Shown here in pieces: positions 10,275 to 20,756 of a DNA stretch of 64,000 nucleotides. How positions within the stretch are numbered: the first letter of the stretch is position 1; the number at the start of each line of letters is the position of its first letter. This DNA comes from Vreelandella nanhaiensis (GTDB taxonomy: Bacteria > Pseudomonadota > Gammaproteobacteria > Pseudomonadales > Halomonadaceae). Both the position numbers and the translations under genes were made by a program. The stretch is taken from contig NZ_RZHF01000014.1 in assembly GCF_003990185.1 (NCBI RefSeq), positions 186,001 through 250,000 on the forward strand. The letters run 5' to 3'. The notes below the pieces were generated by a model that saw only the letters and a list, made by a program, of their open reading frames with translations, had not been told where the DNA came from and did no database searches.

Positions 10275-10826
10275 ATGACCGACGACATCGCCCAGCACTA
10301 TCGCCAGATTATTACTGCTCTTGGCGAAAACCCGGACCGTGAGGGGCTGCGGGATACGCCCAAACGTGCCGCCAAGGCCATGCAGTTTTTAAACGCAGGC
10401 TATCAGCAGTCGCTTGAAGAAATTGTTAATGGCGCGATTTTTGAGTCGCAAACCGATGAGATGGTGCTGGTAAAAAACATTGAGCTTTACTCCATGTGTG
10501 AGCATCACCTGCTGCCTTTTATCGGTAAGTGCCATATCGCTTACTTGCCTGATGGCAAGGTGCTTGGGCTTTCAAAATTCGCGCGTATTGTTGATATGTA
10601 TGCTCGCCGAATGCAAATTCAGGAAAACCTCACGCGTGAAATCGCCGATGCCGTTCAACAGGTAACCGGAGCCAAGGGGGTAGCGGTCGTGATCGAGGCG
10701 CGCCACCTGTGCATGATGATGCGTGGCGTGGAGAAGCAGAACTCAAGCATGACATCATCCGTCATGCTGGGTGGTTTCCGCGAAAATCCGGCAACGCGCC
10801 AGGAGTTTTTAACGCTGATCAATTAA
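10275..10826 (+). CDS. folE: GTP cyclohydrolase I (FolE)
   Basis: The protein has 183 residues. It converts GTP to 7,8-dihydroneopterin triphosphate, the first step of tetrahydrofolate synthesis (and upstream of queuosine in many bacteria). The zinc ligands are visible: Cys75 and His78 in [11 protein letters not shown] and Cys146 in [11 protein letters not shown]. The length is that of the shorter bacterial type I enzymes (E. coli 222). The ATG at 10275 is preferred because GAGG lies in the preceding codons (10265-10268). About 240 bp separate it from srkA, so it probably has its own promoter; I could not define one. Confidence 0.95.
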   Translation: MTDDIAQHYRQIITALGENPDREGLRDTPKRAAKAMQFLNAGYQQSLEEIVNGAIFESQTDEMVLVKNIELYSMCEHHLLPFIGKCHIAYLPDGKVLGLSKFARIVDMYARRMQIQENLTREIADAVQQVTGAKGVAVVIEARHLCMMMRGVEKQNSSMTSSVMLGGFRENPATRQEFLTLIN

Positions 10827-10948
10827 GCGCGCTGCTCTGCCTTCATGGCAAGGATGTTGGTCAAACACTTGGTTAAATGCGTCGTTTCGTCTTAGCATGA
10901 AAGCGTAAATATGAGCCCACAGGGCCATCATTTGGCCAGGAGTCTGTC

Positions 10949-12406
10949 ATGGAAGCGCTGAAAGAGACACAGCTGTATTGCCCCTTTGCCTATATTGACG
11001 GCAGTTGGGTGGCAGCTGACAGTGGAGAGCAGATTAACGTTATTAATCCCGCCACCGGCAAGCCGGTGGGGGATATGCCCCGGTTAGGCAAGGCTGAAAC
11101 CGAGCGTGCCATTGACGCCGCAGATGCCGCCTTGCCCGCCTGGCGCTCACTTACCGCACAAGAGCGCGCCGATCTGCTGCTCAAGTGGCACGACCTGATG
11201 CTCGAGCATCAGCATGATCTAGCCCTCCTGATGACTTATGAGCAGGGCAAGCCGGTTAAGGAAGCCGAGGGCGAAATTGCCTATGCGGCAAGCTTTTTAC
11301 GTTGGTTTGCCGAAGAGGCTCGGCGCATATATGGTGAAACCATACCTGCGGCCAAGGCAAACCAGCGCATTTTGGTAACTAAACAGCCGGTAGGTGTTGT
11401 AGGGGCGATTACGCCCTGGAATTTTCCAGCGGCAATGATTACCCGTAAGGCAGGTGCTGCCCTGGCTGCGGGTTGCACTATCGTTGTCAAGCCTGCCAGT
11501 CAAACGCCTTTTTCGGCCACAGCATTGGCGTTTCTGGCCGAACGTGCGGGTATACCGCGGGGTGTGTTTAACGTGGTGCCGGGCAGCGCCTCCGATATTG
11601 CCGAAGCCTTAACCCAGTCGCCCAAGGTGCGCAAGATTACCTTTACGGGTTCCACGGAAGTGGGGCGTACACTGATGGCGAAAGCCTCTGAGCATGTTCA
11701 GAAAATATCCTTGGAGCTGGGCGGTAATGCGCCGTTTATCGTCTTTGAAGATGCCGATCTGGACGCCGCTGTTGAAGGTGCCATGGCGGCCAAGTTCCGC
11801 AATGCCGGCCAGACCTGTATTTGCACTAATCGTTTTCTTGTTCAGTCCAGTGTGATCAATGCTTTCTGTGAAAAACTCGCGGTTGCCATGCACAGCGAGC
11901 TTCACGTGGGTGATGGTACACAGCCAAACAACAATATTGGCCCACTGATTGATGAGAATGGGGTTAAAAAGGTGAGCGAGCACGTTCAGGATGCAATCGA
12001 TAAAGGAGCCGAGCTGCTGTTGGGGGGCCATCCGCATCCTTTAGGCGGCAACTTCTTTACGCCTACGCTGATCAGCTTTGCCACGGAAGACATGAAAGTG
12101 GCTCAGGAGGAGACGTTTGGCCCATTGGCGGCCGTATTTCCCTTCGATGACGAAGAAACCGCGATTGAAATGGCCAACGATACCCAGTATGGGCTGGCAT
12201 CCTACTTCTATTCGCGGGACCTTGCCCGCGTGTGGCGCGTTGCTGAAGCGCTTGAGTATGGCATGGTGGGAATCAATACCGGTGCTATTTCCAATGCCAC
12301 TGCGCCGTTTGGCGGCGTAAAAGCCTCCGGTTTGGGGCGTGAGGGCGGACACCAGGGGCTGGAGGAGTATCTGGAAACCAAGTATCTGTGCATAGATCTT
12401 GGCTAG
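10949..12406 (+). CDS. gabD: Succinate-semialdehyde dehydrogenase (aldehyde dehydrogenase family)
   Basis: The 485-residue protein is of the SSADH class. It oxidises succinate semialdehyde to succinate with NAD(P)+ in the cytosol, completing GABA degradation. Catalytic residues are present: Asn158 (TPWNFP), general base Glu256 (LELGG) and nucleophile Cys290 (GQTCICTNR). The C-terminal block INTGAISNATAPFGGVKASG is typical of GabD. No gabT or transporter lies beside it, so the substrate is inferred from subfamily resemblance; glutarate semialdehyde is an alternative. It is a single gene, convergent with purH, ending at a shared terminator. Confidence 0.88.
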   Translation: MEALKETQLYCPFAYIDGSWVAADSGEQINVINPATGKPVGDMPRLGKAETERAIDAADAALPAWRSLTAQERADLLLKWHDLMLEHQHDLALLMTYEQGKPVKEAEGEIAYAASFLRWFAEEARRIYGETIPAAKANQRILVTKQPVGVVGAITPWNFPAAMITRKAGAALAAGCTIVVKPASQTPFSATALAFLAERAGIPRGVFNVVPGSASDIAEALTQSPKVRKITFTGSTEVGRTLMAKASEHVQKISLELGGNAPFIVFEDADLDAAVEGAMAAKFRNAGQTCICTNRFLVQSSVINAFCEKLAVAMHSELHVGDGTQPNNNIGPLIDENGVKKVSEHVQDAIDKGAELLLGGHPHPLGGNFFTPTLISFATEDMKVAQEETFGPLAAVFPFDDEETAIEMANDTQYGLASYFYSRDLARVWRVAEALEYGMVGINTGAISNATAPFGGVKASGLGREGGHQGLEEYLETKYLCIDLG

Positions 12407-12436
12407 TAACAAGGTGCCTTATAAACCGTGAATAAA

Positions 12437-12469
12437 AAACGCCTCGCAAGCAGCGCTTGTGAGGCGTTT
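12437..12469. terminator. Bidirectional terminator between gabD and purH
   Basis: A long, nearly perfect hairpin (AAACGCCTC...GAGGCGTTT, with further pairing of CAAG and CTTG inside) lies between two convergent genes. Confidence 0.85.
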
Positions 12470-12486
12470 ATGTATACGCAAAAGCG

Positions 12487-14067
12487 TTAGTGGCGGAAAT
12501 GGCGCATGCCGGTAAAGACCATGGCAATGCCTGCTTCGTTGGCAGCGTCGATCACTTCCTGATCGCGCATTGAACCGCCGGGCTGGATAACGGCGGTGAT
12601 GCCTGCAGCGGCCGCAGCATCGATGCCATCACGGAACGGGAAAAAGGCGTCAGACGCCATTACCGAACCGGGAACGGAAAGGTTCTCATCGGCTGCTTTA
12701 ATGCCCGCAATCTTGGCCGAATACACACGGCTCATTTGGCCTGCGCCCACGCCAATGGTCTGACCCGCTTTGGCGTAAACGATAGCGTTTGATTTAACGA
12801 ACTTGGCGACCCGCCAGGCAAAGGCTAAATCATTAAGTTCCTGTTCAGTCGGTGCGCGTTTGCTTACCACGGTAAGCTCTTCACGAGTTACCATACCTTG
12901 GTCACGCTCTTGTACCAGCAGACCGCCGTTTACCCGTTTGAAATCAAAGGCAGGTTGTGTTTCGCCTGGCCACTGGGCGCTGACATCCAGCAAGCGAACA
13001 TTCTGCTTTTCAGCAACAATTGCCGCAGCCTCTTCGCTGACGCCAGGGGCGATAATTACTTCAACGAACTGACGGTCAATAATCGCTCGCGCAGTATCGG
13101 CCTCAAGCGGCGTGTTAAAAGCAATGATGCCACCAAACGCGCTGGTAGGGTCGGTGGCAAACGCCTTATCGTAGGCATCCAGCGCAGTTTCACCCACGGC
13201 AACACCACATGGATTGGCGTGCTTAACGATCACGCAGGCCGTTTCATCAAATGCTTTCACGCACTCAAAAGCAGCATCGGTATCAGCAACATTATTGAAG
13301 GAAAGTGGCTTGCCTTGAAGCATCGTTGCCGTGGCAACGCTAGGCTCAGAGGCATAAGGGTCAACATAAAACGCCGCCTGTTGATGGGGGTTTTCGCCGT
13401 AGCGCATGTCCTGTTTTTTATGCAATTGCAGGTTGAAGGTACGCGCGAAGGTAGCATCGCTCTCCTTGACCTTGCGGCCCAGGTAGTCGGCAATGGCACC
13501 ATCGTAGCCTGCAGTGTGCTCAAACGCCTTTACGGCCAAGTCAAAGCGCGTAGCGGTGCTTACTTGTCCATCGTTAGCCGCAAGCTCCTCAAGTACCCGG
13601 TTATAGTCCTCGGCATTAACCACAATCGTGGTGAACGCATGGTTTTTGGCGCAGGCGCGTACCATGGTGGGGCCGCCGATATCGATATTTTCGATAGCGT
13701 CTTCCAGGGTGCAATCAGGTTTGGCAACGGTGGCTGCAAACGGGTAGAGATTGACGATAACCATATCAATCGGGGTAATGTCGTTTTCAGCCATAACGGC
13801 GTCATCCTGACCACGGCGGGCGAGAATACCGCCGTGAATCTTAGGATGCAGCGTTTTTACCCGGCCATCCATGATTTCTGGAAAGCCCGTATGCTCGGAA
13901 ACTTCGGTAACCGGAATGGCATTTTCCTGAAGCAAGCGGAAAGTACCGCCCGTGGACAGTAGCTCGATGCCGCGCTCGGAAAGGCTGCGGGCGAACTCGA
14001 CGATGCCGGTTTTATCAGAAACGCTTAACAGCGCGCGGCGAACAGGGGTGGCAGTACTATCAACCAT
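12487..14067 (-). CDS. purH: Bifunctional AICAR transformylase / IMP cyclohydrolase
   Basis: The protein has 526 residues, the usual length. It performs the last two steps of IMP synthesis: formyl transfer from 10-formyl-THF to AICAR (C-terminal domain, with AFKHANPCG-type motif [12 protein letters not shown]) and ring closure (N-terminal MGS-like domain, [17 protein letters not shown]). The ATG at 14067 aligns with the family start; the frame continues 16 codons upstream without family resemblance. It lies downstream of fis, which has its own terminator-like hairpin, so purH may have a separate promoter. purD, often next, is not here; gabD faces it instead. Confidence 0.97.
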   Translation of the reverse strand: MVDSTATPVRRALLSVSDKTGIVEFARSLSERGIELLSTGGTFRLLQENAIPVTEVSEHTGFPEIMDGRVKTLHPKIHGGILARRGQDDAVMAENDITPIDMVIVNLYPFAATVAKPDCTLEDAIENIDIGGPTMVRACAKNHAFTTIVVNAEDYNRVLEELAANDGQVSTATRFDLAVKAFEHTAGYDGAIADYLGRKVKESDATFARTFNLQLHKKQDMRYGENPHQQAAFYVDPYASEPSVATATMLQGKPLSFNNVADTDAAFECVKAFDETACVIVKHANPCGVAVGETALDAYDKAFATDPTSAFGGIIAFNTPLEADTARAIIDRQFVEVIIAPGVSEEAAAIVAEKQNVRLLDVSAQWPGETQPAFDFKRVNGGLLVQERDQGMVTREELTVVSKRAPTEQELNDLAFAWRVAKFVKSNAIVYAKAGQTIGVGAGQMSRVYSAKIAGIKAADENLSVPGSVMASDAFFPFRDGIDAAAAAGITAVIQPGGSMRDQEVIDAANEAGIAMVFTGMRHFRH

Positions 14068-14092
14068 GGATAAGCTCGTATGCAGAGTTGGA

Positions 14093-14128
14093 AAATAAAA
14101 ACAACAACGCCCCATTGTTATGGGGCGT
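14093..14128 (-). terminator. Terminator overlapping the fis stop codon
   Basis: An ACGCCCCAT/ATGGGGCGT stem (14107-14128) includes the last fis codons. On the minus strand it is followed by a T-rich tract (TTGTTTTTATTTT). It would limit read-through from dusB-fis into purH. Confidence 0.7.
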
Positions 14129-14441
14129 CACCTTCGATAAGACCGTAAATCTTGAGTTTCTTGCGCAGCGTACCGCGATTCAATCCCAGTACATCAGCGG
14201 CTCGCGTCTGGTTGCCATCGGTATGTTCCAGCACGCAGGCAAGCAGCGGCGCTTCTACTTCGGCCATCACCATGGCGTACAGGTCGGTGGCCTGGCTGCC
14301 ATCGAGATGCTCGAAGTAGCGGCGCATGGCAGATTCCACGGCCTCTCTTAACGGCTGCGGTGGAGTGCTTGCGGCCGGGTCGGCGAGCGTGCCCGCCAGT
14401 CGCGAGGATAGCTCGCTAGACAGAAGATTGCGTTCGTTCAT
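14118..14441 (-). CDS. fis: DNA-binding protein Fis
   Basis: The protein has 107 residues (E. coli 98). Fis is a nucleoid protein that bends DNA, activates rRNA and tRNA promoters and acts in recombination and replication. The C-terminal helix-turn-helix [20 protein letters not shown] is intact and the central dimerisation helices are recognisable ([14 protein letters not shown]). It overlaps the end of dusB by 4 bp (ATGA), the classic dusB-fis operon, implying translational coupling. The extra length is an alanine/proline-containing N-terminal stretch. Confidence 0.96.
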   Translation of the reverse strand: MNERNLLSSELSSRLAGTLADPAASTPPQPLREAVESAMRRYFEHLDGSQATDLYAMVMAEVEAPLLACVLEHTDGNQTRAADVLGLNRGTLRKKLKIYGLIEGDAP

Positions 14442-15478
14442 GCAGCATGGCTTCCTTTGGGTAATAGACGCTGGTCAGCGTCAAACGCCATTGCGTCATT
14501 AATCCAATCAAATTGTGTTTCAGGTGATGCCAACGCATTAAACTGCTGTTTCAGCTTGCGGCGCTTTGCATCGCAAAATCGCTGATCACTTTCGAGATAC
14601 CAGCCAATATGCTTACGCGCAATGCGTACACCCATCGTCTCACCATAAAAGGCATGCAGTGCCGCTACATGCTCAATCAGCACGTAACGACGCTCATCAA
14701 GGCTTGGCAGAGCCAATCGCTCGCCGTACTGCAGGTAATGGGTTATTTGTTTGAAAATCCAAGGATTGCCCTGGGCGCCACGTCCAATCATTACCGCATT
14801 CGCGCCGGTATAACGTAGGACTTCAGCTGCTTTTTCGGGACTTGTAATATCACCATTGGCAATCACAGGGATGGACAGACGCGATTTGATATCCGCAATC
14901 GTGTCGTATTCCGCATAACCAGTATAGCGCTGTTCGCGATGTCGGCCATGAACGGCTAATGCCTGGATACCAGCATCTTCCGCGAGCCTGGCTATTCTTA
15001 CGCCGTTGTTCGATTCAGCGCACCAGCCGGTACGAATTTTCAGCGTAACCGGCACCTCCACCGCCTTGACCACAGTTTCCAGAATATCGGCAACCAACGC
15101 TTCATCGCGCAAAAGCGCCGAACCTGCTGCCTTGTTGCAGACTTTTTTAGCCGGGCAGCCCATGTTGATATCGATGATCTGGGCGCCAAGTTCGACATTG
15201 AGCCGTGCCGCCTGAGCGAGCATTTCGGCATCACCACCGGCAATTTGAACAACCCGCGGGTCGGGCTCGCCCTGGTGGTCCATACGCAGTTGCGACTTGC
15301 GCGTATGCCAAAGGCTAGGGTCTGCAGTGACCATTTCACCTACCACCCAGCCAGCGCCCAGCCTGCGGCATAGCTGGCGAAACGGGCGGTCGGTAACGCC
15401 TGCCATAGGTGCCAGTATGACCTGGTTGGGCAGGGTATACGGGCCGATGGCAGTAGTTGATTGAGTGATCAGGGTCAT
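14438..15478 (-). CDS. dusB: tRNA-dihydrouridine synthase B
   Basis: The protein has 346 residues. It is a flavoenzyme that reduces uridine to dihydrouridine in tRNA D-loops. The FMN-binding TIM barrel shows [12 protein letters not shown] near the N-terminus and the catalytic stretch [19 protein letters not shown] with proton-donor Cys114. It is the first gene of dusB-fis. The ATG at 15478 lacks a strong Shine-Dalgarno. An unusual nested inverted repeat lies between it and prmA upstream. Confidence 0.96.
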   Translation of the reverse strand: MTLITQSTTAIGPYTLPNQVILAPMAGVTDRPFRQLCRRLGAGWVVGEMVTADPSLWHTRKSQLRMDHQGEPDPRVVQIAGGDAEMLAQAARLNVELGAQIIDINMGCPAKKVCNKAAGSALLRDEALVADILETVVKAVEVPVTLKIRTGWCAESNNGVRIARLAEDAGIQALAVHGRHREQRYTGYAEYDTIADIKSRLSIPVIANGDITSPEKAAEVLRYTGANAVMIGRGAQGNPWIFKQITHYLQYGERLALPSLDERRYVLIEHVAALHAFYGETMGVRIARKHIGWYLESDQRFCDAKRRKLKQQFNALASPETQFDWINDAMAFDADQRLLPKGSHAA

Positions 15479-15499
15479 AGTAATGCGCAGTTAGCCAAA

Positions 15500-15540
15500 C
15501 GAGTAGGTCGTTTCAAGGGGGCGTATGATACGCCTACTCG
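15500..15540. repeat. Nested inverted repeat between prmA and dusB
   Basis: CGAGTAGG (15500-15507) is inverted as CCTACTCG (15533-15540). Just inside the right arm lies a near-perfect 15-bp palindrome, GGCGTATGATACGCC (from about 15520). No T run follows on the minus strand, so it is not a typical terminator. It could be an operator or an RNA structure in the dusB leader. Confidence 0.5.
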
Positions 15541-15567
15541 ACGGCGGGGTGAAGGCCGTATGCCCGA

Positions 15568-16479
15568 TTAACCTGGGCGATGGCCAGTAAGGCGTACCCA
15601 GCCTTCGCGAAGTACTGGTTCATCCATTACCAAGCCTTCTGCTTCATAGGCCTTGAGAACATCATCTGCTTGGTTGGCAAGAATGCCTGACAGGGCAAGA
15701 AGCCCACTAGGTGCCACATGGCTGGCAATGGTCGGGGCCAACTCAACTAGCGGACCCGCCAGAATATTGGCCGTTACAATGGGGTAGGGGCCGCCCGCGA
15801 GTTGCTCGGGGTAGTAAAGCGCAAAATCCTGCTCGGGGATCTGGTTGCGCTCTGCATTATCACGGCTGGCCTGAAGCGCCTGGGGGTCGATATCGGTACC
15901 ATCGGCATGCTGCGCACCAAGCTTGAGTGCTGCAATGGCCAGAATACCCGAGCCGCAGCCTATATCTAGTACGTGCTTACCATCCAGCTTGCCGTCAACG
16001 GCTAGCTGATCAAGCCATTCAAGGCAAAGTGCGGTGGTAGGATGAGTGCCGGTACCAAAGGCAAGGCCGGGATCCAGAATCAGGTTGACCGCGCCCGCTT
16101 CAGGCGGCGTAAGCCAGCTAGGAACGATCCATAGCCGTTGGCCCATTTGCAGTGGCGTAAAGTCGTCCATCCACTCGCGCTCCCAGTCCCGGTCGGCTAA
16201 CAGCTCGTATTCGATAGTGGGGCACGGTTCACCCGGCATCTGTTCGGCCCAAGCGCCTTCAATGCGCGCCAGCATACTCTCCACGCCTTCAAGGTCATCG
16301 TAGAGGCCGGTTAAAATGGTATCCTGCCAAAGCGGTGTGGTGCCGCGCTCAGGCTCGAACACCGGATCATCGTGGGCATCCTGAAGCCCAATAGCGGTAG
16401 CTCCCTCTTCAAGCAGCAGCTCTTCCAGAAGTTCAGCCTGCTCAGGCGCTACGTGGGCTTTAAGTTGAAGCCAGGGCAT
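15568..16479 (-). CDS. prmA: Ribosomal protein L11 methyltransferase
   Basis: The protein has 303 residues. It trimethylates lysines and the N-terminus of ribosomal protein L11 with S-adenosylmethionine. The N-terminal substrate-recognition domain starts MPWLQLKAHVAPEQAELLEE; the Rossmann methyltransferase domain has motif I LDIGCGSGILAIAALKLGA and motif IV IVTANILAGPL. A GGAG precedes the ATG at 16479. It lies downstream of accC behind a hairpin that may act as an attenuator, in an order common in gammaproteobacteria. Confidence 0.96.
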   Translation of the reverse strand: MPWLQLKAHVAPEQAELLEELLLEEGATAIGLQDAHDDPVFEPERGTTPLWQDTILTGLYDDLEGVESMLARIEGAWAEQMPGEPCPTIEYELLADRDWEREWMDDFTPLQMGQRLWIVPSWLTPPEAGAVNLILDPGLAFGTGTHPTTALCLEWLDQLAVDGKLDGKHVLDIGCGSGILAIAALKLGAQHADGTDIDPQALQASRDNAERNQIPEQDFALYYPEQLAGGPYPIVTANILAGPLVELAPTIASHVAPSGLLALSGILANQADDVLKAYEAEGLVMDEPVLREGWVRLTGHRPG

Positions 16480-16509
16480 GGGGAGTCTCCGCGGTAGGCA
16501 TAAAACGAT

Positions 16510-16535
16510 AACGGGGTGGGCTTAGCCACCCCGTT
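16510..16535 (-). terminator. Hairpin between accC and prmA
   Basis: A perfect 10-bp AACGGGGTGG/CCACCCCGTT stem with a six-base loop is followed on the minus strand by a moderately T-rich stretch. It is probably a terminator or attenuator after accC. Confidence 0.65.
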
Positions 16536-16584
16536 GGGTATCACTTTGCAACACTGTCAGACGCTTGCTTTATGTAATATAAGC

Positions 16585-17925
16585 TTAGTTGGCAAGTTTC
16601 TTTTCCAGGTAGTGAATGTTGACACCACCCTGGCGGAAGTTGCTATCGCGTACCAGATCTTTTTGCAGATCGATATTGGTCTTGATGCCTTCAACTAGCA
16701 GCTCATCCAGCGCATTGCGCATACGCGTTAACGCGGTTTCACGATCCGCACCCCAGGTAATCAGTTTTCCGATCAGCGAATCATAGTGGGGTGGAACGGT
16801 ATAGCCTGTATACAGGTGAGAGTCCATACGCACGCCTAAACCGCCCGGTGCGTGGAACAACGTCACTTTACCCGGTGATGGCATGAACGTGCGGGAGTCT
16901 TCAGCATTGATCCGGCATTCGAAAGCGTGGCCGTTAAGTTTGACGTCTTCCTGGCGTATCGACAACGGCAGGCCAGAAGCGATGCGCAGCTGCTCTTTAA
17001 CGATATCGACGCCAGTAACCATTTCGGTAACTGGATGCTCGACCTGTACGCGGGTGTTCATCTCGATAAAGAAGAACTTGCCATCTTCGTACAAAAACTC
17101 AAACGTACCGGCGCCGCGGTAGTTGATTTCCAGACAGGCCTGGCGGCAGGCTTCTAGTACGTCAGCTCGTGCCTTGGGATCGATACCGGGCGCCGGGGCT
17201 TCTTCCAGTACTTTCTGATGGCGGCGCTGCAGTGAGCAGTCGCGATCATATAGGTGAATGGCGTTGCCCTGGCCGTCAGCCAGTACTTGTACTTCCACGT
17301 GACGCGGTTTCTCAAGGAATTTTTCCATGTAAACCGTGCCATCGCCAAACGCGGCTTGGGCTTCGGTGCGTGTAACGCTGATCGAAGACAGCAAGTGAGC
17401 TTCTGAATGCACAACCCGCATGCCCCGGCCACCACCGCCAGCGGCGGCTTTGATGATTACCGGGTAGCCAATGCGCTTACCGGTTGCCAGGGTAGCGGCG
17501 TCATCATCACCCAGCGGCCCATCGGAGCCTGGAACGGTTGGCACGCCGGCTTTCTTCATGGCCTCAATGGCACTGACTTTATCGCCCATTAAACGAATGG
17601 TTTCGGCGCGTGGGCCAATGAAAGCAAAACCCGAGCGTTCAACCTGTTCGGCAAAGTTGGCGTTCTCAGATAAAAAGCCATAGCCTGGGTGAATGGCGCT
17701 TGAGTCGGTGACTTCAGCGGCGCTGATCAGCGCGGGGATATTCAAGTAGGATTGGGCCGAGGAGGCCGGGCCAATACAAACTGCTTCATCCGCCAGACGA
17801 ACATGCATCAGTTCGCGGTCAGCCTTGGAGTGAACCGCCACGGTCTTGATGCCCAGTTCTTTACAGGCCCGTAGAATACGTAGGGCTATCTCGCCGCGGT
17901 TCGCGATAAGTACCTTTTCCAGCAT
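16585..17925 (-). CDS. accC: Acetyl-CoA carboxylase, biotin carboxylase subunit
   Basis: The protein has 446 residues. It carboxylates the biotin on AccB using ATP and bicarbonate, the first half of malonyl-CoA formation. ATP-grasp features are intact: the glycine-rich loop [32 protein letters not shown] and the N-terminal [17 protein letters not shown] chose the ATG at 17925 ([11 protein letters not shown]), matching the family start, over one four codons upstream. It follows accB by 30 bp in a two-gene operon. Confidence 0.98.
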   Translation of the reverse strand: MLEKVLIANRGEIALRILRACKELGIKTVAVHSKADRELMHVRLADEAVCIGPASSAQSYLNIPALISAAEVTDSSAIHPGYGFLSENANFAEQVERSGFAFIGPRAETIRLMGDKVSAIEAMKKAGVPTVPGSDGPLGDDDAATLATGKRIGYPVIIKAAAGGGGRGMRVVHSEAHLLSSISVTRTEAQAAFGDGTVYMEKFLEKPRHVEVQVLADGQGNAIHLYDRDCSLQRRHQKVLEEAPAPGIDPKARADVLEACRQACLEINYRGAGTFEFLYEDGKFFFIEMNTRVQVEHPVTEMVTGVDIVKEQLRIASGLPLSIRQEDVKLNGHAFECRINAEDSRTFMPSPGKVTLFHAPGGLGVRMDSHLYTGYTVPPHYDSLIGKLITWGADRETALTRMRNALDELLVEGIKTNIDLQKDLVRDSNFRQGGVNIHYLEKKLAN

Positions 17926-17955
17926 GAGAGCGTCCACCCGTGTTGATAAGAAAGA

Positions 17956-18420
17956 TTAAGCGATGACGATCATGGGCTGATCGAATTCCACCGGCTCACC
18001 ATCTTCCACCAGGATGGCTTCAACCACGCCGTCACGGTCGGCTTCAATCTGGTTCATCATTTTCATCGCTTCCACGATGCACACGGTGTCACCCTGTTTA
18101 ACGGTATCACCTACTTCCACAAAGGATTTCGCACCGGGCGCCGGGCTGCGATAGAACGTACCTACCATAGGTGAATTAACGGCCTCGCCACGGAAGCTTG
18201 CACCTGCTGGCTCTACATCAACACCTGGTGCCGGTGTGGCGGCGGCAGGTGCAGGCGCTGCATAGGGCTGCGCGTATTGGGGCATCGGCTGGGGCTGCCA
18301 GGTAGCGCCATTTGGATGGCGGCTAATACGTACTGATTCTTCGCCTTCCTGAATTTCAATCTCGCTAATATTCGATTCTTCGAGCAGCTCAATCAGTTTT
18401 TTAACTTTGCGAATATCCAT
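17956..18420 (-). CDS. accB: Acetyl-CoA carboxylase, biotin carboxyl carrier protein
   Basis: The protein has 154 residues. It carries the biotin that shuttles CO2 between AccC and the AccAD transferase. The N-terminal helix region ([20 protein letters not shown]) is followed by an Ala/Pro-rich hinge (about residues 40-75) and the biotinyl domain with the biotinylation site EAMKMMNQ at Lys120. It is the first gene of accBC. The 298 bp upstream, up to the dsbD stop, hold no gene that I can see and should contain the accB promoter; aroQ, often upstream of accB, is absent here. Confidence 0.98.
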   Translation of the reverse strand: MDIRKVKKLIELLEESNISEIEIQEGEESVRISRHPNGATWQPQPMPQYAQPYAAPAPAAATPAPGVDVEPAGASFRGEAVNSPMVGTFYRSPAPGAKSFVEVGDTVKQGDTVCIVEAMKMMNQIEADRDGVVEAILVEDGEPVEFDQPMIVIA

Positions 18421-18718
18421 GGTGTCGCCCCATTAATGTGTGAATGTTGTTGCCTAGTACGCGTGACGTGTACCGAAAAAGCAATGGTTGAGTGTGCAGT
18501 AAACCATTTTAAAAAAAGAAGAGAACGCTGCATGTTAGCGAACGTTACCTCTCTTACAGCTCAAAATTGCGGATTTAACTAAGATGGAAGCGGAGTTTGC
18601 CGAAAAAGTAGGACCATGTCCAGCCTGTGACGCGTACACAACTAATGCTAAGCGCGAGGTTCGCAAAGTTTGCAAGTTATAGCGCTTTAATCGTTCCTGC
18701 GGCGCGACCAGCATGTTG

Positions 18719-20560
18719 CTAGCTTGATAGCCACTGTTTTAGCGATGTTAGATGCTCAGCAAGCTCATTGGCCGTAGCCTCTCCTTGGATGCGTGCCTCG
18801 CGAATTTCTTGGCCCTGATCAAAAAAAAGCAGGCTGGGGGGGCCGAAGAGCTGAAACTGGCTAAGCAGTGTTCGGCTTTCTTCAGTGGTGTCGGTCACAT
18901 CAACTGAAATAAGCGTAAAGCCCTTTAGCGCCGCTACTACGCGTGGGTCCGGGTAGACATCGCGTTCCATGATCTTGCATGAAATGCACCAGTCAGCTGT
19001 GATATGCACAAAAGCGGGCTGATTAATGCTTTTGGCTTGGTCAAGCGCTGCAGAAAGTTTGTCCAGGCTATCTACGCTGACAAACTCAGGCGCGGTGTTT
19101 GGCGCTTGCTGGACATTGCCTGAAAAGCTTAAGGGGCGCAGGGGGTTGCTGTTTCCCTGAGCGGCACCCAGAACTAGTGCGAACCCCCAGGCCAGCAGTA
19201 TTAACCCCAGCGTTTGTCGGGCGCGTGACCAACCCAACGGATAGTTGAAATTCAGAGCGCCTAGAGCAAGTGCACTGCCAATAGTCAGGCCGGCCCAAAG
19301 CAGCAGGCTGACTGGGCCGGCCACTAAGCGCTCAATCATCCAGATAGCAACGCCCAATAACAATAGCCCAAATGCGATCTTGACCCCGTTCATCCACGCA
19401 CCGGTGCGGGGCAGTAGCGTGACGCCTAGAGTGCCAACCAGCAGTAACGGTAGGCCCATGCCCAGGCCTAATGCAAACAGTACGGCGCCCCCGATGAGTG
19501 CATCACCTGTTGAAGAAATAAATACCAGGGCACCCGCCAAAGGGGCGGTTACGCAGGGCGAGACCACTAATACGGAAAGCGCGCCTGCCAGAGCTAGCCC
19601 GCCAGGGCCGCTTTTTTGAGCACGCGCCTGCCAGGCATCAATACGGTTAGTGAGCCGCGGCGAAAAGCGCAATTCGAAGGCGCCAAACATGGCCAGTGCA
19701 AACAGCGTGAATAAAAGAGCAAACGTAATCAACACCGGCGCTGACTGAAGGCGGGCCTGCAAATTGAGGCCAGCTCCAAATAGCCCCATTAATACGCCAA
19801 CCAGCGCATAGGTAACTGCCATGCCCAGCACATAACTGGCCGAGAGCACGAAGGCGCGCGGCCGAGTAGGATTCTGGCCGACGATAACCGAGGACAAAAT
19901 TGGCAGCATGGGCAAAACGCAGGGCGTAAACGTAAGCCCTAGCCCAGCAATGAAAAAGAGCCCTAGTGCCAAGGGCAAGCTTGCTTCGCTCAATAAGGTG
20001 CTAAAACGGCTATCGGCGCTTTGTGGTGTGTTTAATGATGGGCGCGCTGAAGGATTATTATCAGGCGCCTTGTCAATATTGGTCTCTGCATTTGCATCCA
20101 GCCATGCGGCGTACTCAGCCGGCGGCTCTGATTCAGCGGCTTGCAGGGTTACGCGTTCGGGAGGGTAGCAAAGGCCGGCATCGGCACAGCCTTGGAAGGT
20201 GAGTTCCACATCAATTGGGCCTGAGTAGACATCAACAAGCGGTGTCTCAAACACCAATTGATCACGAAAGATATATACATCACCCAGAAATTCATCTGTA
20301 GTAAACGTGCCTTCTGGAAGAACCGGTTCGCCCAGGCTTACGGGAGGTGTTTGGCTTTCAATCGCAAACTGGTGTCGATAAAGGTAGTAGCCTTCGGCAC
20401 TATCCACACCAATATAAAGCGTTTTGCCGTCGTGCCAGGCAGTAGGCTGAAAGGCCTCCATGACCGGCAGGAATTGGTCATTTTGGCTAGATGTAAACCA
20501 TTGCGCGTGGGCCAGTAGCGGTAACCAGCAAAGCAGCAGAAATAAACCGAGGCGTTTCAT
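18719..20560 (-). CDS. dsbD: Thiol:disulfide interchange protein DsbD
   Basis: The protein has 613 residues. It carries electrons from cytoplasmic thioredoxin across the inner membrane to periplasmic DsbC/DsbG and cytochrome c maturation. Domains: signal peptide (MKRLGLFLLLCWLPLLAHA), N-terminal immunoglobulin-like domain with the Cys125/Cys131 pair (GCADAGLCYPP), about eight membrane segments with the paired cysteines in TPCVLPMLP and SPCVTAPL, and a C-terminal thioredoxin domain with WCISC (Cys525, Cys528). All six redox cysteines are present. The ATG at 20560 gives the signal peptide. Confidence 0.96.
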   Translation of the reverse strand: MKRLGLFLLLCWLPLLAHAQWFTSSQNDQFLPVMEAFQPTAWHDGKTLYIGVDSAEGYYLYRHQFAIESQTPPVSLGEPVLPEGTFTTDEFLGDVYIFRDQLVFETPLVDVYSGPIDVELTFQGCADAGLCYPPERVTLQAAESEPPAEYAAWLDANAETNIDKAPDNNPSARPSLNTPQSADSRFSTLLSEASLPLALGLFFIAGLGLTFTPCVLPMLPILSSVIVGQNPTRPRAFVLSASYVLGMAVTYALVGVLMGLFGAGLNLQARLQSAPVLITFALLFTLFALAMFGAFELRFSPRLTNRIDAWQARAQKSGPGGLALAGALSVLVVSPCVTAPLAGALVFISSTGDALIGGAVLFALGLGMGLPLLLVGTLGVTLLPRTGAWMNGVKIAFGLLLLGVAIWMIERLVAGPVSLLLWAGLTIGSALALGALNFNYPLGWSRARQTLGLILLAWGFALVLGAAQGNSNPLRPLSFSGNVQQAPNTAPEFVSVDSLDKLSAALDQAKSINQPAFVHITADWCISCKIMERDVYPDPRVVAALKGFTLISVDVTDTTEESRTLLSQFQLFGPPSLLFFDQGQEIREARIQGEATANELAEHLTSLKQWLSS

Positions 20561-20699
20561 GGATAACACGAAATATCCTTAACGGCGATGTAACTGAAGA
20601 GTGACCATAATAAGGTGGCGTATGAGAAGGCGGGTATTTAAATCGCCCCGCTTCAAGGGCGGTCAAATAACTAAGCCGCGCAACCTCTGCCGCATATAT

Positions 20700-20729
20700 A
20701 AGAAGGCCACCTAAAAGGCGGCCTTCTTA
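20700..20729 (-). terminator. ppa terminator
   Basis: An AAGAAGGCC/GGCCTTCTT stem lies about 30 bp after the ppa stop, with T-rich sequence beyond it on the minus strand. Confidence 0.7.
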
Positions 20730-20756
20730 AGAGACAAACAGCGGCGTTTAGTTCAC

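Noticed and set aside
12898-13962. 354-codon open frame opposite purH
   Set aside because: Antisense shadow of purH with no ribosome-binding site and no recognisable domain.
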